In this document: in pieces, positions 11,996-20,981 of the stretch
Position numbering within the stretch: position 1 is the first letter of the stretch
Layout of the letters: the number at the start of each line of letters is the position of its first letter
From: Pseudomonadota bacterium
GTDB taxonomy: Bacteria > Pseudomonadota > Gammaproteobacteria > Burkholderiales > Burkholderiaceae_C
Assembly: GCA_018241405.1 (NCBI GenBank)
Contig: JAFEDY010000027.1
Coordinates: forward strand, 1 to 42,677
DNA: 42,677 nucleotides
Direction of reading: 5' to 3'
Made by a program: the position numbers and the translations under genes
Notes under the pieces: generated by a model
Seen by the model: only the letters and a program-made list of their open reading frames with translations
Database searches by the model: none
Told to the model about the DNA's origin: nothing

Positions 11996-13510
11996 TCAAG
12001 GTGGAAAGACCAGCGCGCGCACATGCAGTGGGTCTGAATCGAACTCGCGCCGCACAGAGCAAGCGGGAGTTGAATCGGACACCGTGCGCAGCCACTGCGG
12101 CGCATCGTTCTTGAAGCCGAGCATGGTCAGATCGTCGTAGTCGCCCCAGTAGCCGCGACGATCCGGGCAAACCGGCATGTTCTTGTAGGCGTCGATGGGG
12201 AACCACAGCCGCTCGCCGCTGGGCAAGTAGGCCAGCGCCGCGCGCGAAACATAGACGCCAGTGGCAGGAAGGCCGTAGCGATAGTTGTAGGACGCCATCC
12301 ACATCGGCGGCAGGCCGATGAAGCCGCGCCATGCGCGTACCAACGGGTTGAAATAGTCAATCGCCACCTTCTGCGACACCGGCGTGCCCCAGTCGTACGC
12401 ACCCAGCCAGCTGTAGCAACCCGTAAGCGCGAGATCGCAGCTCTTGGAGACCAGGTGCAGCCTGCCGCTGGCGGAATCTTGCACGGTGTAGAGAAAGCGG
12501 ATCGCGTCTCGGCCCTCCGGGTCGTTCTGCGCGCCGACGTCATACGAAAACTGCGGGCCGGTACGCACCTTGAGTTTGCCCCCCGAGTCATTGCACGCAC
12601 TGACCGACTCGAACGGCACGCAGGGATAGAGCTTGGCAGAGCCCACCGACTGGGGCTTGCCCCAGTTGCCATCGCGCCAGCGGTTGATCCAGATCTGCCC
12701 GTTGGAGGACTGACCGGCGACATAAATCGAGGAGTCAAAAGGACTAGCGCGCAGTCGCGGGTGGCTGGAGATGTCGATGTTTGGGAACGGATTGGACATC
12801 TTCGTGAAACTGGCGTTGTGGTCGCTGGCCCGCCAGACCTCAATCGCGCTTTCTGTCACATCGACGAAGGCGGCATATATCGCGCCATCTTCGCCCGCAG
12901 CCATGCTGCCGCCGTCGTAGAAATGGCCATTTTCGCTGCCTGGCGTGTTGTTCTTCGCCTTGTTCTGCACGCACTGGTAGTGCGCAAACGTCTTGCCGCC
13001 GTCGGTGGATCGGGCAATACAGCCGCCTCCGATATACGAATTGGCGCCGCTCACAATGACCGAGCCGCTGATGCCAGCAGCCGGCATCTTGCTGGAAGGA
13101 ATCGCCAGCGAGCCCATGAACACCACGGCATAGTGCATCCGCGAGGTGGTGATAGAAGGATCCCCCCACAGCACCGCCCAACCGGGCGGCGGGGTGACAC
13201 GGCCGCCATAGATCCAGTTCACGCCGTTGTCGGTCGAGTATGACCAACCCATCAGCGACGCGCCGTTCTTGATCAGCCGAGTCGTCGCGGTGTATTGCAC
13301 CAAGTTGTTCGGGTCGGTGCCATCGTTGAAGGCGACAACAGCGATCGTCTTGCCGCCAGCGAACGCCGTGGTTGAGGCGGTCTCCGACTGTGCATACGCA
13401 GCCGTAGGCCCATCACCCCCAGTCACACGGCCGCTGGTGGTGCAACCAGCCAGTAAGAGCGCCGGTACTGCGAGTGCAAGAAGCGCGTGCGCACGAAAGA
13501 GCTTGGTCAT
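11996..13510 (-). CDS. lipoprotein with sialidase/BNR-like beta-propeller
   Basis: This protein of about 504 residues has a lipoprotein signal (MTKLFRAHALLALAVPALLLAGC). It is rich in Trp, Tyr and Gly, with Asp-box-like strands such as RSTDGGKTF and YSTDNGVNW, the hallmark of BNR/sialidase-type propellers. It is therefore probably an envelope-anchored glycan-binding or hydrolytic protein. I cannot identify a complete set of sialidase catalytic residues. The start could be ATG at 13510 or ATG at 13522, since neither has a strong ribosome site; 13510 gives a cleaner signal peptide. Composition seems less GC-rich than neighbouring genes, so acquisition by transfer is possible. Confidence 0.7.
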   Translation of the reverse strand: MTKLFRAHALLALAVPALLLAGCTTSGRVTGGDGPTAAYAQSETASTTAFAGGKTIAVVAFNDGTDPNNLVQYTATTRLIKNGASLMGWSYSTDNGVNWIYGGRVTPPPGWAVLWGDPSITTSRMHYAVVFMGSLAIPSSKMPAAGISGSVIVSGANSYIGGGCIARSTDGGKTFAHYQCVQNKAKNNTPGSENGHFYDGGSMAAGEDGAIYAAFVDVTESAIEVWRASDHNASFTKMSNPFPNIDISSHPRLRASPFDSSIYVAGQSSNGQIWINRWRDGNWGKPQSVGSAKLYPCVPFESVSACNDSGGKLKVRTGPQFSYDVGAQNDPEGRDAIRFLYTVQDSASGRLHLVSKSCDLALTGCYSWLGAYDWGTPVSQKVAIDYFNPLVRAWRGFIGLPPMWMASYNYRYGLPATGVYVSRAALAYLPSGERLWFPIDAYKNMPVCPDRRGYWGDYDDLTMLGFKNDAPQWLRTVSDSTPACSVRREFDSDPLHVRALVFPP

Positions 13511-13756
13511 GATCACCACCATCTTTATGAAGGTTGATGCAGCGCCAAAGACAATGTAGCCCTGCGCGGGGGCGAGCGCAAGCTGCAGCAGCGTGCTGGC
13601 GTGCGCAGGGACAGGCTTTGGGCAATCGCCCGCGCATCAAATGATATTTAACATAATATACATCGTATCAACTAACCATTTGAGTGTATCGAAAGCACAT
13701 ACGCCATACTTCCCCGTTTTCAGCGCCGCCGCGGCGCCATCTATTCAGGAGCGTGC

Positions 13757-14362
13757 GTGCAATCGGCCAGCGATCAATGGTTTGACGAGGCGTACTACCA
13801 GCGCTACTACTTCGACAAGAAAACCAGTGTGGTAGACCGGGCCCATGCCGAGCGGCTTGGGGTCTTTGTCTGCAGCTATCTGCGTTACCTGCGCGTGCCC
13901 GTGGCGCAGGTGCTGGACATGGGTTGCGGCATCGGCCTGTGGCGCGACATGGTCGCGCGGCATCTGCCCGGTGCGCACTATCACGGCGTAGAGTACAGCG
14001 CCTACCTGTGCCAGCGCTTTGGCTGGGAGCGCGGCTCGGTGGTGGATTTCCGTGCAAGTGCGCCCTATGACTTCGTGATCTGCCAAGGCGTGCTGCCTTA
14101 CCTGGGCACGCAGGATCTGCAGCGCGCGCTGGATAACCTGGGCCGGCTGTGCCGCGGCGCGCTGTACCTGGAGGCCGTGACGCGCGAGGACTACGGGCGC
14201 GACATCATCGACGAGCATCTGACCGACCCGCGCCTGTACCGCCACCGCGCGGCGCTGTACCGCCGCGGCCTGGAGCCGCATTTCATCGACATGGGCGGCG
14301 GCCTGTGGCTGAGCCGCCGGGCACAGCTGCCACTGTTTGCACTGGAAGCACCGGGCCGGTAG
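13757..14362 (+). CDS. class I SAM-dependent methyltransferase
   Basis: This 201-residue protein has the SAM-binding motif I VLDMGCGIG at 52-60 and an acidic residue after the next strand (HGVEYSAY). Its Asp-containing motif YDFVICQGVLPYL matches the Rossmann methyltransferase fold. It starts at GTG 13757, five bases after CAGGAG. The next gene begins at the base following its stop codon, so the two are translationally coupled. The acceptor is unknown; coupling to a tRNA-modifying DTW protein hints at RNA, as inference only. Confidence 0.82.
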   Translation: MQSASDQWFDEAYYQRYYFDKKTSVVDRAHAERLGVFVCSYLRYLRVPVAQVLDMGCGIGLWRDMVARHLPGAHYHGVEYSAYLCQRFGWERGSVVDFRASAPYDFVICQGVLPYLGTQDLQRALDNLGRLCRGALYLEAVTREDYGRDIIDEHLTDPRLYRHRAALYRRGLEPHFIDMGGGLWLSRRAQLPLFALEAPGR

Positions 14363-15040
14363 ATGGCGCAGCAGGCTCCAGCCCGCCGCGATAGCTGCGC
14401 GCTTTGCCTGCGCCCGGCCGCCGCCTGCCTGTGCGCTGCCGTGCGGCCCGTGGCGCATCAGGTGCAGGTGCTGATCCTGATGCACCCACTGGAGCTGCAC
14501 CAGGTCAAGGGAACGGCGCGGCTGCTGCAGCTGTGCCTTGCGCACAGCCGCATCATCGTGGGCGAGAGCTTTACGCCCAAGGCCCTGGCGCAGGCCCTGG
14601 CGGCGCCGTGGAGTGATGCGGACAGCCAGGCCCCCCGCCGGGCTGTGCTGCTGTACCCGCCCTCGCCTCCCGATCCGCAACATCCCATGCACGAGGCACC
14701 GCCGCTGCCCGCGGACTGGCTCGCCGCGCCCGAGCGGCTGCGCCTGGTGCTGCTGGACGGCACCTGGCGCAAGAGCCGCCGGATGCTCTGGGCCAATACC
14801 CTGTTGCAGGCCCTACCCCGCCTGACACTGCATGCGCCGCCTGCGACGCGCTACACCATCCGCAGGGCGCATGCGCCGCACCAGCTATCGACGCTGGAGG
14901 CCGCGCAGCTGGCACTGCAGCGGCTGGAGCCAGCCAATCCCGGCATCGCCGCACTGGGTGTCGCCATGGAAGCCTTCATGGCCCAGCAGCGGGCATATTG
15001 GCCCGCAGCACGCTCGGCTATGCTCGACGAGTCCGATTGA
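14363..15040 (+). CDS. DTW-domain tRNA-uridine aminocarboxypropyltransferase
   Basis: This 225-residue protein belongs to the DTW/TapT family, which transfers the 3-amino-3-carboxypropyl group of SAM to uridine in tRNA (acp3U). It has Cys12-x2-Cys15 and Cys22-x-Cys24 near the N-terminus, as in many family members. The signature loop DGTW at 132-135 lies within LLDGTWRKSRRM, and the conserved YTIRRAHAPHQLSTLEA block follows. The gene abuts the methyltransferase gene upstream, and its stop overlaps a possible ATG of the next gene. The family call is good. Which tRNA position is modified is not known. Confidence 0.85.
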   Translation: MAQQAPARRDSCALCLRPAAACLCAAVRPVAHQVQVLILMHPLELHQVKGTARLLQLCLAHSRIIVGESFTPKALAQALAAPWSDADSQAPRRAVLLYPPSPPDPQHPMHEAPPLPADWLAAPERLRLVLLDGTWRKSRRMLWANTLLQALPRLTLHAPPATRYTIRRAHAPHQLSTLEAAQLALQRLEPANPGIAALGVAMEAFMAQQRAYWPAARSAMLDESD

Positions 15041-15057
15041 TGAACCCGGAGACGCCC

Positions 15058-15639
15058 ATGGCCCAACGCTATCCCCATCCTGATCTGAGCTCCCTGCCCG
15101 AGGACATCCGCACGCGCATCCTGGAGGTGCAGGACAAGGCCGGCTTCATCCCCAACGTGTTCCTGGCCTTCGCGCGCCGGCCCGCCGAATGGCGCGCCTT
15201 CTTCGCCTACCACGATGCGCTCATGCTCAAGGAGGAAGGCAGCCTGACCAAGGGCGAGCGCGAGATGATCGTCACCACCACCAGCTCCGCCAACCAGTGC
15301 CTGTACTGCGTGGTGGCCCATGGCGCCATCCTGCGCATCTACGAGAAGAAGCCAATGGTGGCCGATCAGGTGGCCGTGAACCACCGCAAGGCCGACATCA
15401 GCCCACGCCAGAAGGCCATGCTGGACTTTGCCATGAAGGTCTGCCAGCGCGCGCAGGACCTTGAGGACGCCGACTTCGAGGCGCTCTACCCCCACGGTTT
15501 CGACGACGAGGACATCTGGGACATTGCCGCCATCACGGCCTTCTTCGGCCTGTCCAACCGCATGGCCAGCTTTGCCGGCATGCAGCCCAATCCCGAGTTC
15601 TACCTGATGGGCCGCGTGCCACGCGAAAAGAAGCCCTGA
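15058..15639 (+). CDS. peroxidase-related AhpD/carboxymuconolactone decarboxylase-like protein
   Basis: This 193-residue alkylhydroperoxidase-D-fold protein has its redox motif Cys81-LY-Cys84 followed by His88 (CLYCVVAHG), as in AhpD-type and 'peroxidase-related' enzymes. The N-terminal KAGFIPNVFLAFARRP stretch is typical of the subfamily. I chose ATG 15058 because GGAGA at 15048-15052 precedes it; an earlier ATG at 15040 overlaps the preceding stop codon and has no clear site. A role in peroxide or organic hydroperoxide reduction is likely from the motif, but the physiological substrate is unknown. Confidence 0.85.
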   Translation: MAQRYPHPDLSSLPEDIRTRILEVQDKAGFIPNVFLAFARRPAEWRAFFAYHDALMLKEEGSLTKGEREMIVTTTSSANQCLYCVVAHGAILRIYEKKPMVADQVAVNHRKADISPRQKAMLDFAMKVCQRAQDLEDADFEALYPHGFDDEDIWDIAAITAFFGLSNRMASFAGMQPNPEFYLMGRVPREKKP

Positions 15640-15646
15640 AGAACCA

Positions 15647-15698
15647 CAAAATCAATAGCTGTCAGCGCTTATCCATCAAGCGTCAGCGGCTATTTTTG
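15647..15698. repeat. REP-like imperfect palindrome, reference copy
   Basis: The element runs CAAAATCAATAGCTG, then GCGCTT, a short loop, CAAGCG, and finally CAGCGGCTATTTTT. Its two halves pair imperfectly into a hairpin ending in T5. It lies between two convergent genes and overlaps the last codons of the phosphoethanolamine transferase gene, so it may act as a shared terminator. Related copies occur at 4027, 6757 and in the integron cassettes. Confidence 0.65.
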
Positions 15699-17450
15699 CG
15701 TTGCAGCCAACGACGCGCTGCGGCAGCTGTCAAAGGCATCGAGTGCACGCCGGTAGCTGGGCGACTGCACGTCCAGCAGGCCCAGCATGGTGTGGTAGAG
15801 GTTGTCGTGGGTGAGATGCGTGTCGGTACCCGCGCGCAGGCAGGCGGCAGACAGGTGATCGCGGCGCAGCAGGTCACCGTCGAGCCAGGCCACCATGGGC
15901 ACATGCTTTTGCGCGTCGGGCGCCACTGCATAGGGCATGCCGTGCAGGAACAGGCCGTATTCGCCCAGCGACTCGCCGTGGTCGCTCAGGTACAGCATGC
16001 CCGTGTCGTACCGGGCCGACTGGCTGCGCAGCCAGTCAATGGTCTGCCCCAGGAAGATGTCGGTGGCGGCGATGGAGTTGTCGTAGGCATTCACCAGCTC
16101 GCCCTGGGCGCAATTGGCCAGCACCTCGGTGCGGCACTCGGGCATGAAGCGCTTGGCAGCGCCGCTGGAACGCTTGTAGTAGGCCGGGCCGTGACTGCCC
16201 ATCTGGTGCATCACCAGCAGCACGCCACGCTCGCGCTCGGCCGCGGGCATGGCGGCCAGGCGTGCATCCAGATCGTGCAGCATGGCCTCGTCGCGGCATT
16301 CGCCGCCCTCGCACAGGCTCTTGCGCGCCTGCTCGCTCAGGCCATCGGCGGCCGCGGCGTGCGGCACGCGGTCGCACACGTCCTTGCAGCCGGACTGGTT
16401 GTCCAGCCACAGCACGGCAAGGCCCGCGGCCTGGACTACGTCGAGCAGGTTTTCATACTCGTTGTCGCGCGATTCGAAGCCGCTCTTGCCCAGCGGCGAG
16501 AACATGCAGGGCAGCGAGGCCAGCGTGCTCGTGCCGCAGGAGCGCACCTGGCGCCAGCTCATCACACTGCGCTTGGCCAGCTCGGGCGTGGTGTCCCGGC
16601 CATAGCCGTTGATGCTGAAATGGTCCGCCCTGGCCGTCTCGCCCACCACCAGGACGAACAGCAGCGGTTTGGCCGCCGAGGCATAGGAGGCGCCCAGCGC
16701 CGCTCCCTGCGTCATGGGCACCAGGGTGCCGCTGCGCGCAAACAAGGGGTGCACGACGGACCAGGTGGTCGAGTACAGGCTGGCCAGCGGGTTCATCAGA
16801 TAGCGCAACTGCGGGTGATTGCGCATCAGCGGCGCCAGGTCGCGCGAGGCGGCGGCCACCGTACCCGCGGCCACGCCCAGCGCCAGCGCCAGCAACACAA
16901 GGTTGCGCCAGATTTGGCGCAACGGCTGCATGGCGGGAATGCGCACGCGCAGCAGCCACCAGCTGGGCAGCGCCACCACAGCCAGAACGGCCACAAGCAT
17001 GCGCAGGCTCAGCAGGTCGGCCACCTCGCGCGCATCGGTCTGCAGCACGTTGGCGGCCATGCCGGGGTCCATGACCACGCTGTAGGTCAGCATGTAGTAC
17101 TGCGCCAGCGCCGCCACCAGCACCACCAGCCACCACAGCAGCCGCATACCGCGCGTCCAGGCGAAGAACGCGAAAATGGCGACCATGCCGCAGACGGTGA
17201 GCACTGCCAGCGCCGCGGCCGAGCGCCAGTACATGCCGGGCGCGCCACCAATGCGCGCCAGCTGCAGCCACAGCGGCCAGTTGGCCACCAGGACCAGATA
17301 AATCGACAGGCGCAGCACCACCTGCTGGGCCGACAGCGGCGCGGCAAACCAGCCATCCACGCGCCGCAGGGCATGGCGCAGGCGTTCGGCGGCGCTGGAG
17401 CTGCCGGGCGCGGGGGGCTGGGACGGGGCACTCGGGGCGGTCTGGGGCAT
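15690..17450 (-). CDS. eptA: EptA/MCR-family phosphoethanolamine transferase
   Basis: This 586-residue inner-membrane enzyme has five N-terminal membrane helices (about 45-200) and a periplasmic alkaline-phosphatase-like domain that transfers phosphoethanolamine to lipid A. The nucleophile Thr272 lies in VVGETARADH. Metal-site motifs SDHGESLGEYG and MHQMGSHGPAY are present, as are paired cysteines (CGTSTLASLPC, CKDVC, and a Cys in the FMPEC segment). This family modifies lipid A and can lower polymyxin susceptibility; activity here is not shown. ATG at 17450 gives the usual N-terminus; the open frame upstream is not family-like. The C-terminal codons overlap the REP-like repeat. Confidence 0.88.
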   Translation of the reverse strand: MPQTAPSAPSQPPAPGSSSAAERLRHALRRVDGWFAAPLSAQQVVLRLSIYLVLVANWPLWLQLARIGGAPGMYWRSAAALAVLTVCGMVAIFAFFAWTRGMRLLWWLVVLVAALAQYYMLTYSVVMDPGMAANVLQTDAREVADLLSLRMLVAVLAVVALPSWWLLRVRIPAMQPLRQIWRNLVLLALALGVAAGTVAAASRDLAPLMRNHPQLRYLMNPLASLYSTTWSVVHPLFARSGTLVPMTQGAALGASYASAAKPLLFVLVVGETARADHFSINGYGRDTTPELAKRSVMSWRQVRSCGTSTLASLPCMFSPLGKSGFESRDNEYENLLDVVQAAGLAVLWLDNQSGCKDVCDRVPHAAAADGLSEQARKSLCEGGECRDEAMLHDLDARLAAMPAAERERGVLLVMHQMGSHGPAYYKRSSGAAKRFMPECRTEVLANCAQGELVNAYDNSIAATDIFLGQTIDWLRSQSARYDTGMLYLSDHGESLGEYGLFLHGMPYAVAPDAQKHVPMVAWLDGDLLRRDHLSAACLRAGTDTHLTHDNLYHTMLGLLDVQSPSYRRALDAFDSCRSASLAATQK

Positions 17451-17521
17451 GCGGCTATTGTCACTGCTGTGCCTGAAACCACACGGATCGCAGGCGTCTG
17501 CGCTCTCGCGCCGCGGCGCCG

Positions 17522-17941
17522 CTATGCGACCAGGCGGCGCAGCCAGTCGGGCAGCGATGCGGCCTTCTGCGCAGGAAAATCCACCCAGATGACCGTGGCG
17601 CCACCGGCCGCGGCAGTCACGCCCGGCTGGTCCACCCGCTCCATGGTGACCCAGGATTCGAACGTGGTGCGGCCCGGGTCGCTCACGTAGAACCTGAGCC
17701 GCAGCTCGGCCGGGTATTCGATCTGCCGGTAAAAATTGCAGAAGGCATTCACGATCACCGGGCCCTGCCCCTTCGGGTCGGGCGCACAGCCCACGGACGC
17801 CATCCACGCGACACGCACACTCTCCATGTAGCGAAAGTACACGGCATTGTTCACATGGCCCATGGCGTCCATGTCGCCCCAGCGCGTCTCAAGCCGCATC
17901 TCGTGCACCAATTTCTTGTGGTCTGGAATTTCTATCTTCAT
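17522..17941 (-). CDS. hotdog-fold acyl-CoA thioesterase (4-hydroxybenzoyl-CoA thioesterase type)
   Basis: This 139-residue single hotdog domain carries the typical motif WGDMDAMGHVNNAVYFRYME at 21-40, in which the Asp acts as catalytic base. The size and motif match YbgC/FadM-type thioesterases that hydrolyse acyl-CoA in the cytoplasm. It is divergent from the ETF:ubiquinone oxidoreductase gene, and both could serve fatty-acid or amino-acid oxidation. Substrate chain length cannot be read from sequence. Confidence 0.85.
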   Translation of the reverse strand: MKIEIPDHKKLVHEMRLETRWGDMDAMGHVNNAVYFRYMESVRVAWMASVGCAPDPKGQGPVIVNAFCNFYRQIEYPAELRLRFYVSDPGRTTFESWVTMERVDQPGVTAAAGGATVIWVDFPAQKAASLPDWLRRLVA

Positions 17942-18084
17942 CGGCTTGACTGCTCCAACGCGGCAAAAGAAACGACCGTGCGATTGTTCCGCGCCGGCGT
18001 GAATACAATCGCCGGCAATAGCGCATCAGCCCCTGGGCTGCGCCGCACGGCCATTTTCCAACGATCCAAGCCAGAGAGACAGCC

Positions 18085-19785
18085 ATGACGAACGAAGAAA
18101 TTCTTGCCCAATACGGTCCCCGCGAGGCCATGGAATACGACGTGGTCATCGTCGGCGGCGGCCCCGGGGGGCTGGCCACCGCGATACGCCTGAAGCAGCT
18201 GGCGGCCGAGAAGGGCCAGGACGTCTCCGTCGTGGTGCTCGAAAAAGGCTCCGAGCCCGGCGCGCATATCCTCTCGGGCGCCATCATGGACCCGCGTGCG
18301 CTCACCGAGCTGATCCCCGACTGGAAGGCCAAGGGCGCGCCCCTGAACCAGCCCGTGACCGACGATGCCTACATCTTCCTGGGCGAGAAGTCGAGTTTTC
18401 GCGTACCCAACTTCCTGCTACCACCATTCGCACACAACCATGGCAACTACATCGTGCGCCTGGGCGACGTGACCAAGTGGCTGGCCGAGCAGGCTGAAGG
18501 CCTGGGCGTGGAGATCTTCCCCGGCTTCGCGGCCGCCGAGGTGCTCTACAACGAAGATGGCTCTGTCAAAGGCGTAGCCACCGGCAACATGGGCATCGGC
18601 AAGGATGGCGAGCCCACCGAGAACTTCCAGCTCGGCATGGAGCTCCTGGCCAAGTACACGGTCTTTGCCGAGGGAGCGCGCGGCCACCTGGGCAAGCAGC
18701 TCATCGCGCGCTACAAGCTCGATGAGGACCGCGATCCGCAAAGCTTCGGCATCGGCGTCAAGGAGCTGTGGGAAATCGACCCGACGAAGCACCAACCCGG
18801 CTTCGTCATGCACACCGCCGGCTGGCCCATGGACAGCAAGACCTACGGCGGCGCCTTCCTGTACCACCTGGACGACAACAAGGTGGCGCTGGGCTTCGTC
18901 ACCGGCCTGGGCTACACCAACCCGTACCTGAGCCCCTTTGAGGAATTCCAGCGCTGGAAGACTCACCCGAACGTCCGCTGGTACTTCGAGAATGACAAGG
19001 GCGAGGTCACGGCCAAGCGCCTGTCATATGGCGCGCGCGCCATCAACGCCAGCGGCATCAATTCCCTGCCCAAGACGGTGTTCCCGGGCGGCGCGCTGGT
19101 GGGCTGCGATGCGGGCTTCCTGAACGTCAGCCGCATCAAGGGCAGCCACTCGGCCATCAAGACCGGCAAACTCGCCGCCGAGGCTGCCTATGACGCCATC
19201 GTGGCCGGCCGTCAGCATGACGAACTGAGCGCCTACCCCAAGGCCTTCGAGGAAAGCTGGCTCTACACCGAGCTGAACAAGGACCGCAACTTCAAGAACT
19301 GGTTCAAGTACGGCCTGGCCACGGCCACGCTGATGAACGGTTTCGAGCATTTCGTGCTGCGCGGCCATATTCCCTGGACGCTGCACCGCGACAAGCCCGA
19401 CCACGCCTACCTGAAGCCCGCCGCCGAGTGCAAGCCCATCGTCTACCCGAAGCCCGATGGCAAGCTGACATTCGACCGTCTGTCCAGCGTCTTCATCAGC
19501 AACACCAACCACGAAGAAAACCAGCCTGCGCACCTGACGCTCAAGGACGCAGGCGTACCGGTCAACATCAACCTGGCGAAGTACGCCGGGCCCGAGGCGC
19601 GCTACTGCCCGGCCGGGGTGTACGAGTTCGTGCCCGACGAGGCGCGCGGCGGCAACGCCCAGCGCCTGCAGATCAACGCGCAGAACTGCGTGCATTGCAA
19701 GACCTGCGACATCAAGGACCCGACGCAGAACATCGTCTGGGTCACGCCCGAGGGCGGCGGCGGGCCCAACTATTCGGGTATGTAA
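18085..19785 (+). CDS. electron-transfer flavoprotein:ubiquinone oxidoreductase
   Basis: This 566-residue inner-membrane enzyme takes electrons from ETF (acyl-CoA and amino-acid dehydrogenases) to ubiquinone. The FAD motif GGGPGG is at 24-29. The middle contains the conserved KELWEI and GGAFLYHL segments. The C-terminal 4Fe-4S ligands Cys508, Cys535, Cys538 and Cys541 are all present (YCPAG and NCVHCKTCDIKDP). Length matches the family and the protein is intact. ATG 18085 follows a purine-rich AGAGAGAC leader. It stands alone, divergent from a thioesterase gene; the ETF subunits are not in the window. Confidence 0.95.
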   Translation: MTNEEILAQYGPREAMEYDVVIVGGGPGGLATAIRLKQLAAEKGQDVSVVVLEKGSEPGAHILSGAIMDPRALTELIPDWKAKGAPLNQPVTDDAYIFLGEKSSFRVPNFLLPPFAHNHGNYIVRLGDVTKWLAEQAEGLGVEIFPGFAAAEVLYNEDGSVKGVATGNMGIGKDGEPTENFQLGMELLAKYTVFAEGARGHLGKQLIARYKLDEDRDPQSFGIGVKELWEIDPTKHQPGFVMHTAGWPMDSKTYGGAFLYHLDDNKVALGFVTGLGYTNPYLSPFEEFQRWKTHPNVRWYFENDKGEVTAKRLSYGARAINASGINSLPKTVFPGGALVGCDAGFLNVSRIKGSHSAIKTGKLAAEAAYDAIVAGRQHDELSAYPKAFEESWLYTELNKDRNFKNWFKYGLATATLMNGFEHFVLRGHIPWTLHRDKPDHAYLKPAAECKPIVYPKPDGKLTFDRLSSVFISNTNHEENQPAHLTLKDAGVPVNINLAKYAGPEARYCPAGVYEFVPDEARGGNAQRLQINAQNCVHCKTCDIKDPTQNIVWVTPEGGGGPNYSGM

Positions 19786-19920
19786 GCAGAAAAAGAACCC
19801 AAGCAGTGATCTGGCGCAAACGTTAGACTCACCGTCCCGGGCAGCACGTCGTTCCTGCGTCCACCCGGTTGCAAGAAAAATCCAGGAAACACTGCACGTT
19901 CAATTGGAGAATGAACTGAT

Positions 19921-20889
19921 ATGAAGAACTTGTCTTGGGCGCCTCTGGGCGCGCTTGCCCTGGCCATGGCCGCCCTTGTCCCCGCGGCCCACGCCCAGCA
20001 GAAGTCCGTTGCCGTCACGGCCATCGTCGAGCACCCGGCCCTAGACGCCGTGCGCGACGGCGTGCAGGCCGCCCTCAAGGCCGCGGGCTACGAAGCGGGC
20101 AAGAACCTCAAGTGGCAGTACCAGAGCGCCCAGGGCAACACCGGCACGGCCGCGCAGATCGCGCGCAAGTTCGTCGGCGACAACCCCGACGCCATCGTCG
20201 CCATCGCCACCCCCTCGGCCCAGGCCGTGGTCGCCGCCACCAAGACCGTGCCCGTGGTGTTCTCCGCCGTCACCGACCCGGTGGCCGCCAAGCTGGTGCC
20301 CAGTTGGGAGCCGTCGCACACCAACGTGACCGGCGTGTCCGACCTGCTGGCACTCGATAAGCAGATGGACCTGGTCAAGCAGGTCGTACCCAATGCCAAG
20401 CGCATCGGCATGGTCTACAACCCTGGCGAGGCCAATTCGGTGGTCGTCGTCAAGGAGCTTGAAAAGCTGCTGCCCAAGCTGGGCATGACGCTGGTGGAGG
20501 CCGCCGCGCCGCGATCCGTGGATGTGAGCAGCGCCGCGCGCAGCCTGATCGGCAAGGTGGACGTCATCTACACCAACACCGACAACAACGTGGTTTCGGC
20601 CTACGAGTCGCTGGTCAAGGTGGGCCAGGATGCCAAGATCCCGCTCGTCGCCTCCGACACCGACAGCGTCAAGCGCGGCGCCATTGCCGCCCTGGGCATC
20701 AACTACCGCGACCTGGGCGAGCAGACCGGCCGCATGGTGGTGCGCATCCTGAAGGGCGAAAAGCCCGGCGATATCAAGAGCGAAACCAGCGCCAAGCTCG
20801 AACTCTTCGTCAACCCCAGCGCTGCTGAAAAGCAGGGCGTGAAACTGCCCGAGGCACTGGTCAAGTCGGCAGCCCAGGTCATTCAATAA
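19921..20889 (+). CDS. ABC transporter substrate-binding protein (PF04392 / TrpX-like)
   Basis: This 322-residue periplasmic binding protein has a Sec signal peptide (MKNLSW start, AHAQ cleavage at about 25). The fold is a two-lobe type I receptor, with the family pattern TAIVEHPALDAVRDG near the mature N-terminus and VPVVFSAVTDPVAAKLV in the first lobe. Relatives are annotated as TrpX-like; some streptococcal members take up tryptophan, but the ligand in betaproteobacteria is generally unassigned. A permease and an ATPase gene follow in order. A hairpin just after the stop (20916-20935) may favour expression of the receptor over the membrane genes. Confidence 0.88.
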   Translation: MKNLSWAPLGALALAMAALVPAAHAQQKSVAVTAIVEHPALDAVRDGVQAALKAAGYEAGKNLKWQYQSAQGNTGTAAQIARKFVGDNPDAIVAIATPSAQAVVAATKTVPVVFSAVTDPVAAKLVPSWEPSHTNVTGVSDLLALDKQMDLVKQVVPNAKRIGMVYNPGEANSVVVVKELEKLLPKLGMTLVEAAAPRSVDVSSAARSLIGKVDVIYTNTDNNVVSAYESLVKVGQDAKIPLVASDTDSVKRGAIAALGINYRDLGEQTGRMVVRILKGEKPGDIKSETSAKLELFVNPSAAEKQGVKLPEALVKSAAQVIQ

Positions 20890-20915
20890 TGTAAGTGCCC
20901 CTGGCCCATTGCAAA

Positions 20916-20935
20916 GGAGCCCCCTCGGGGGCTCC
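20916..20935 (+). terminator. intra-operon hairpin after the receptor gene
   Basis: GGAGCCCCC and GGGGGCTCC pair as a 9-bp stem with a two-base loop, 26 bp after the receptor's stop codon. No long T-run follows, so it is more likely an attenuator or 3'-end stabiliser than a full terminator. Confidence 0.5.
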
Positions 20936-20981
20936 TGTTGCATGGACTCCCTCCTCTTCTTTTACCTCACACACCCGCCCC

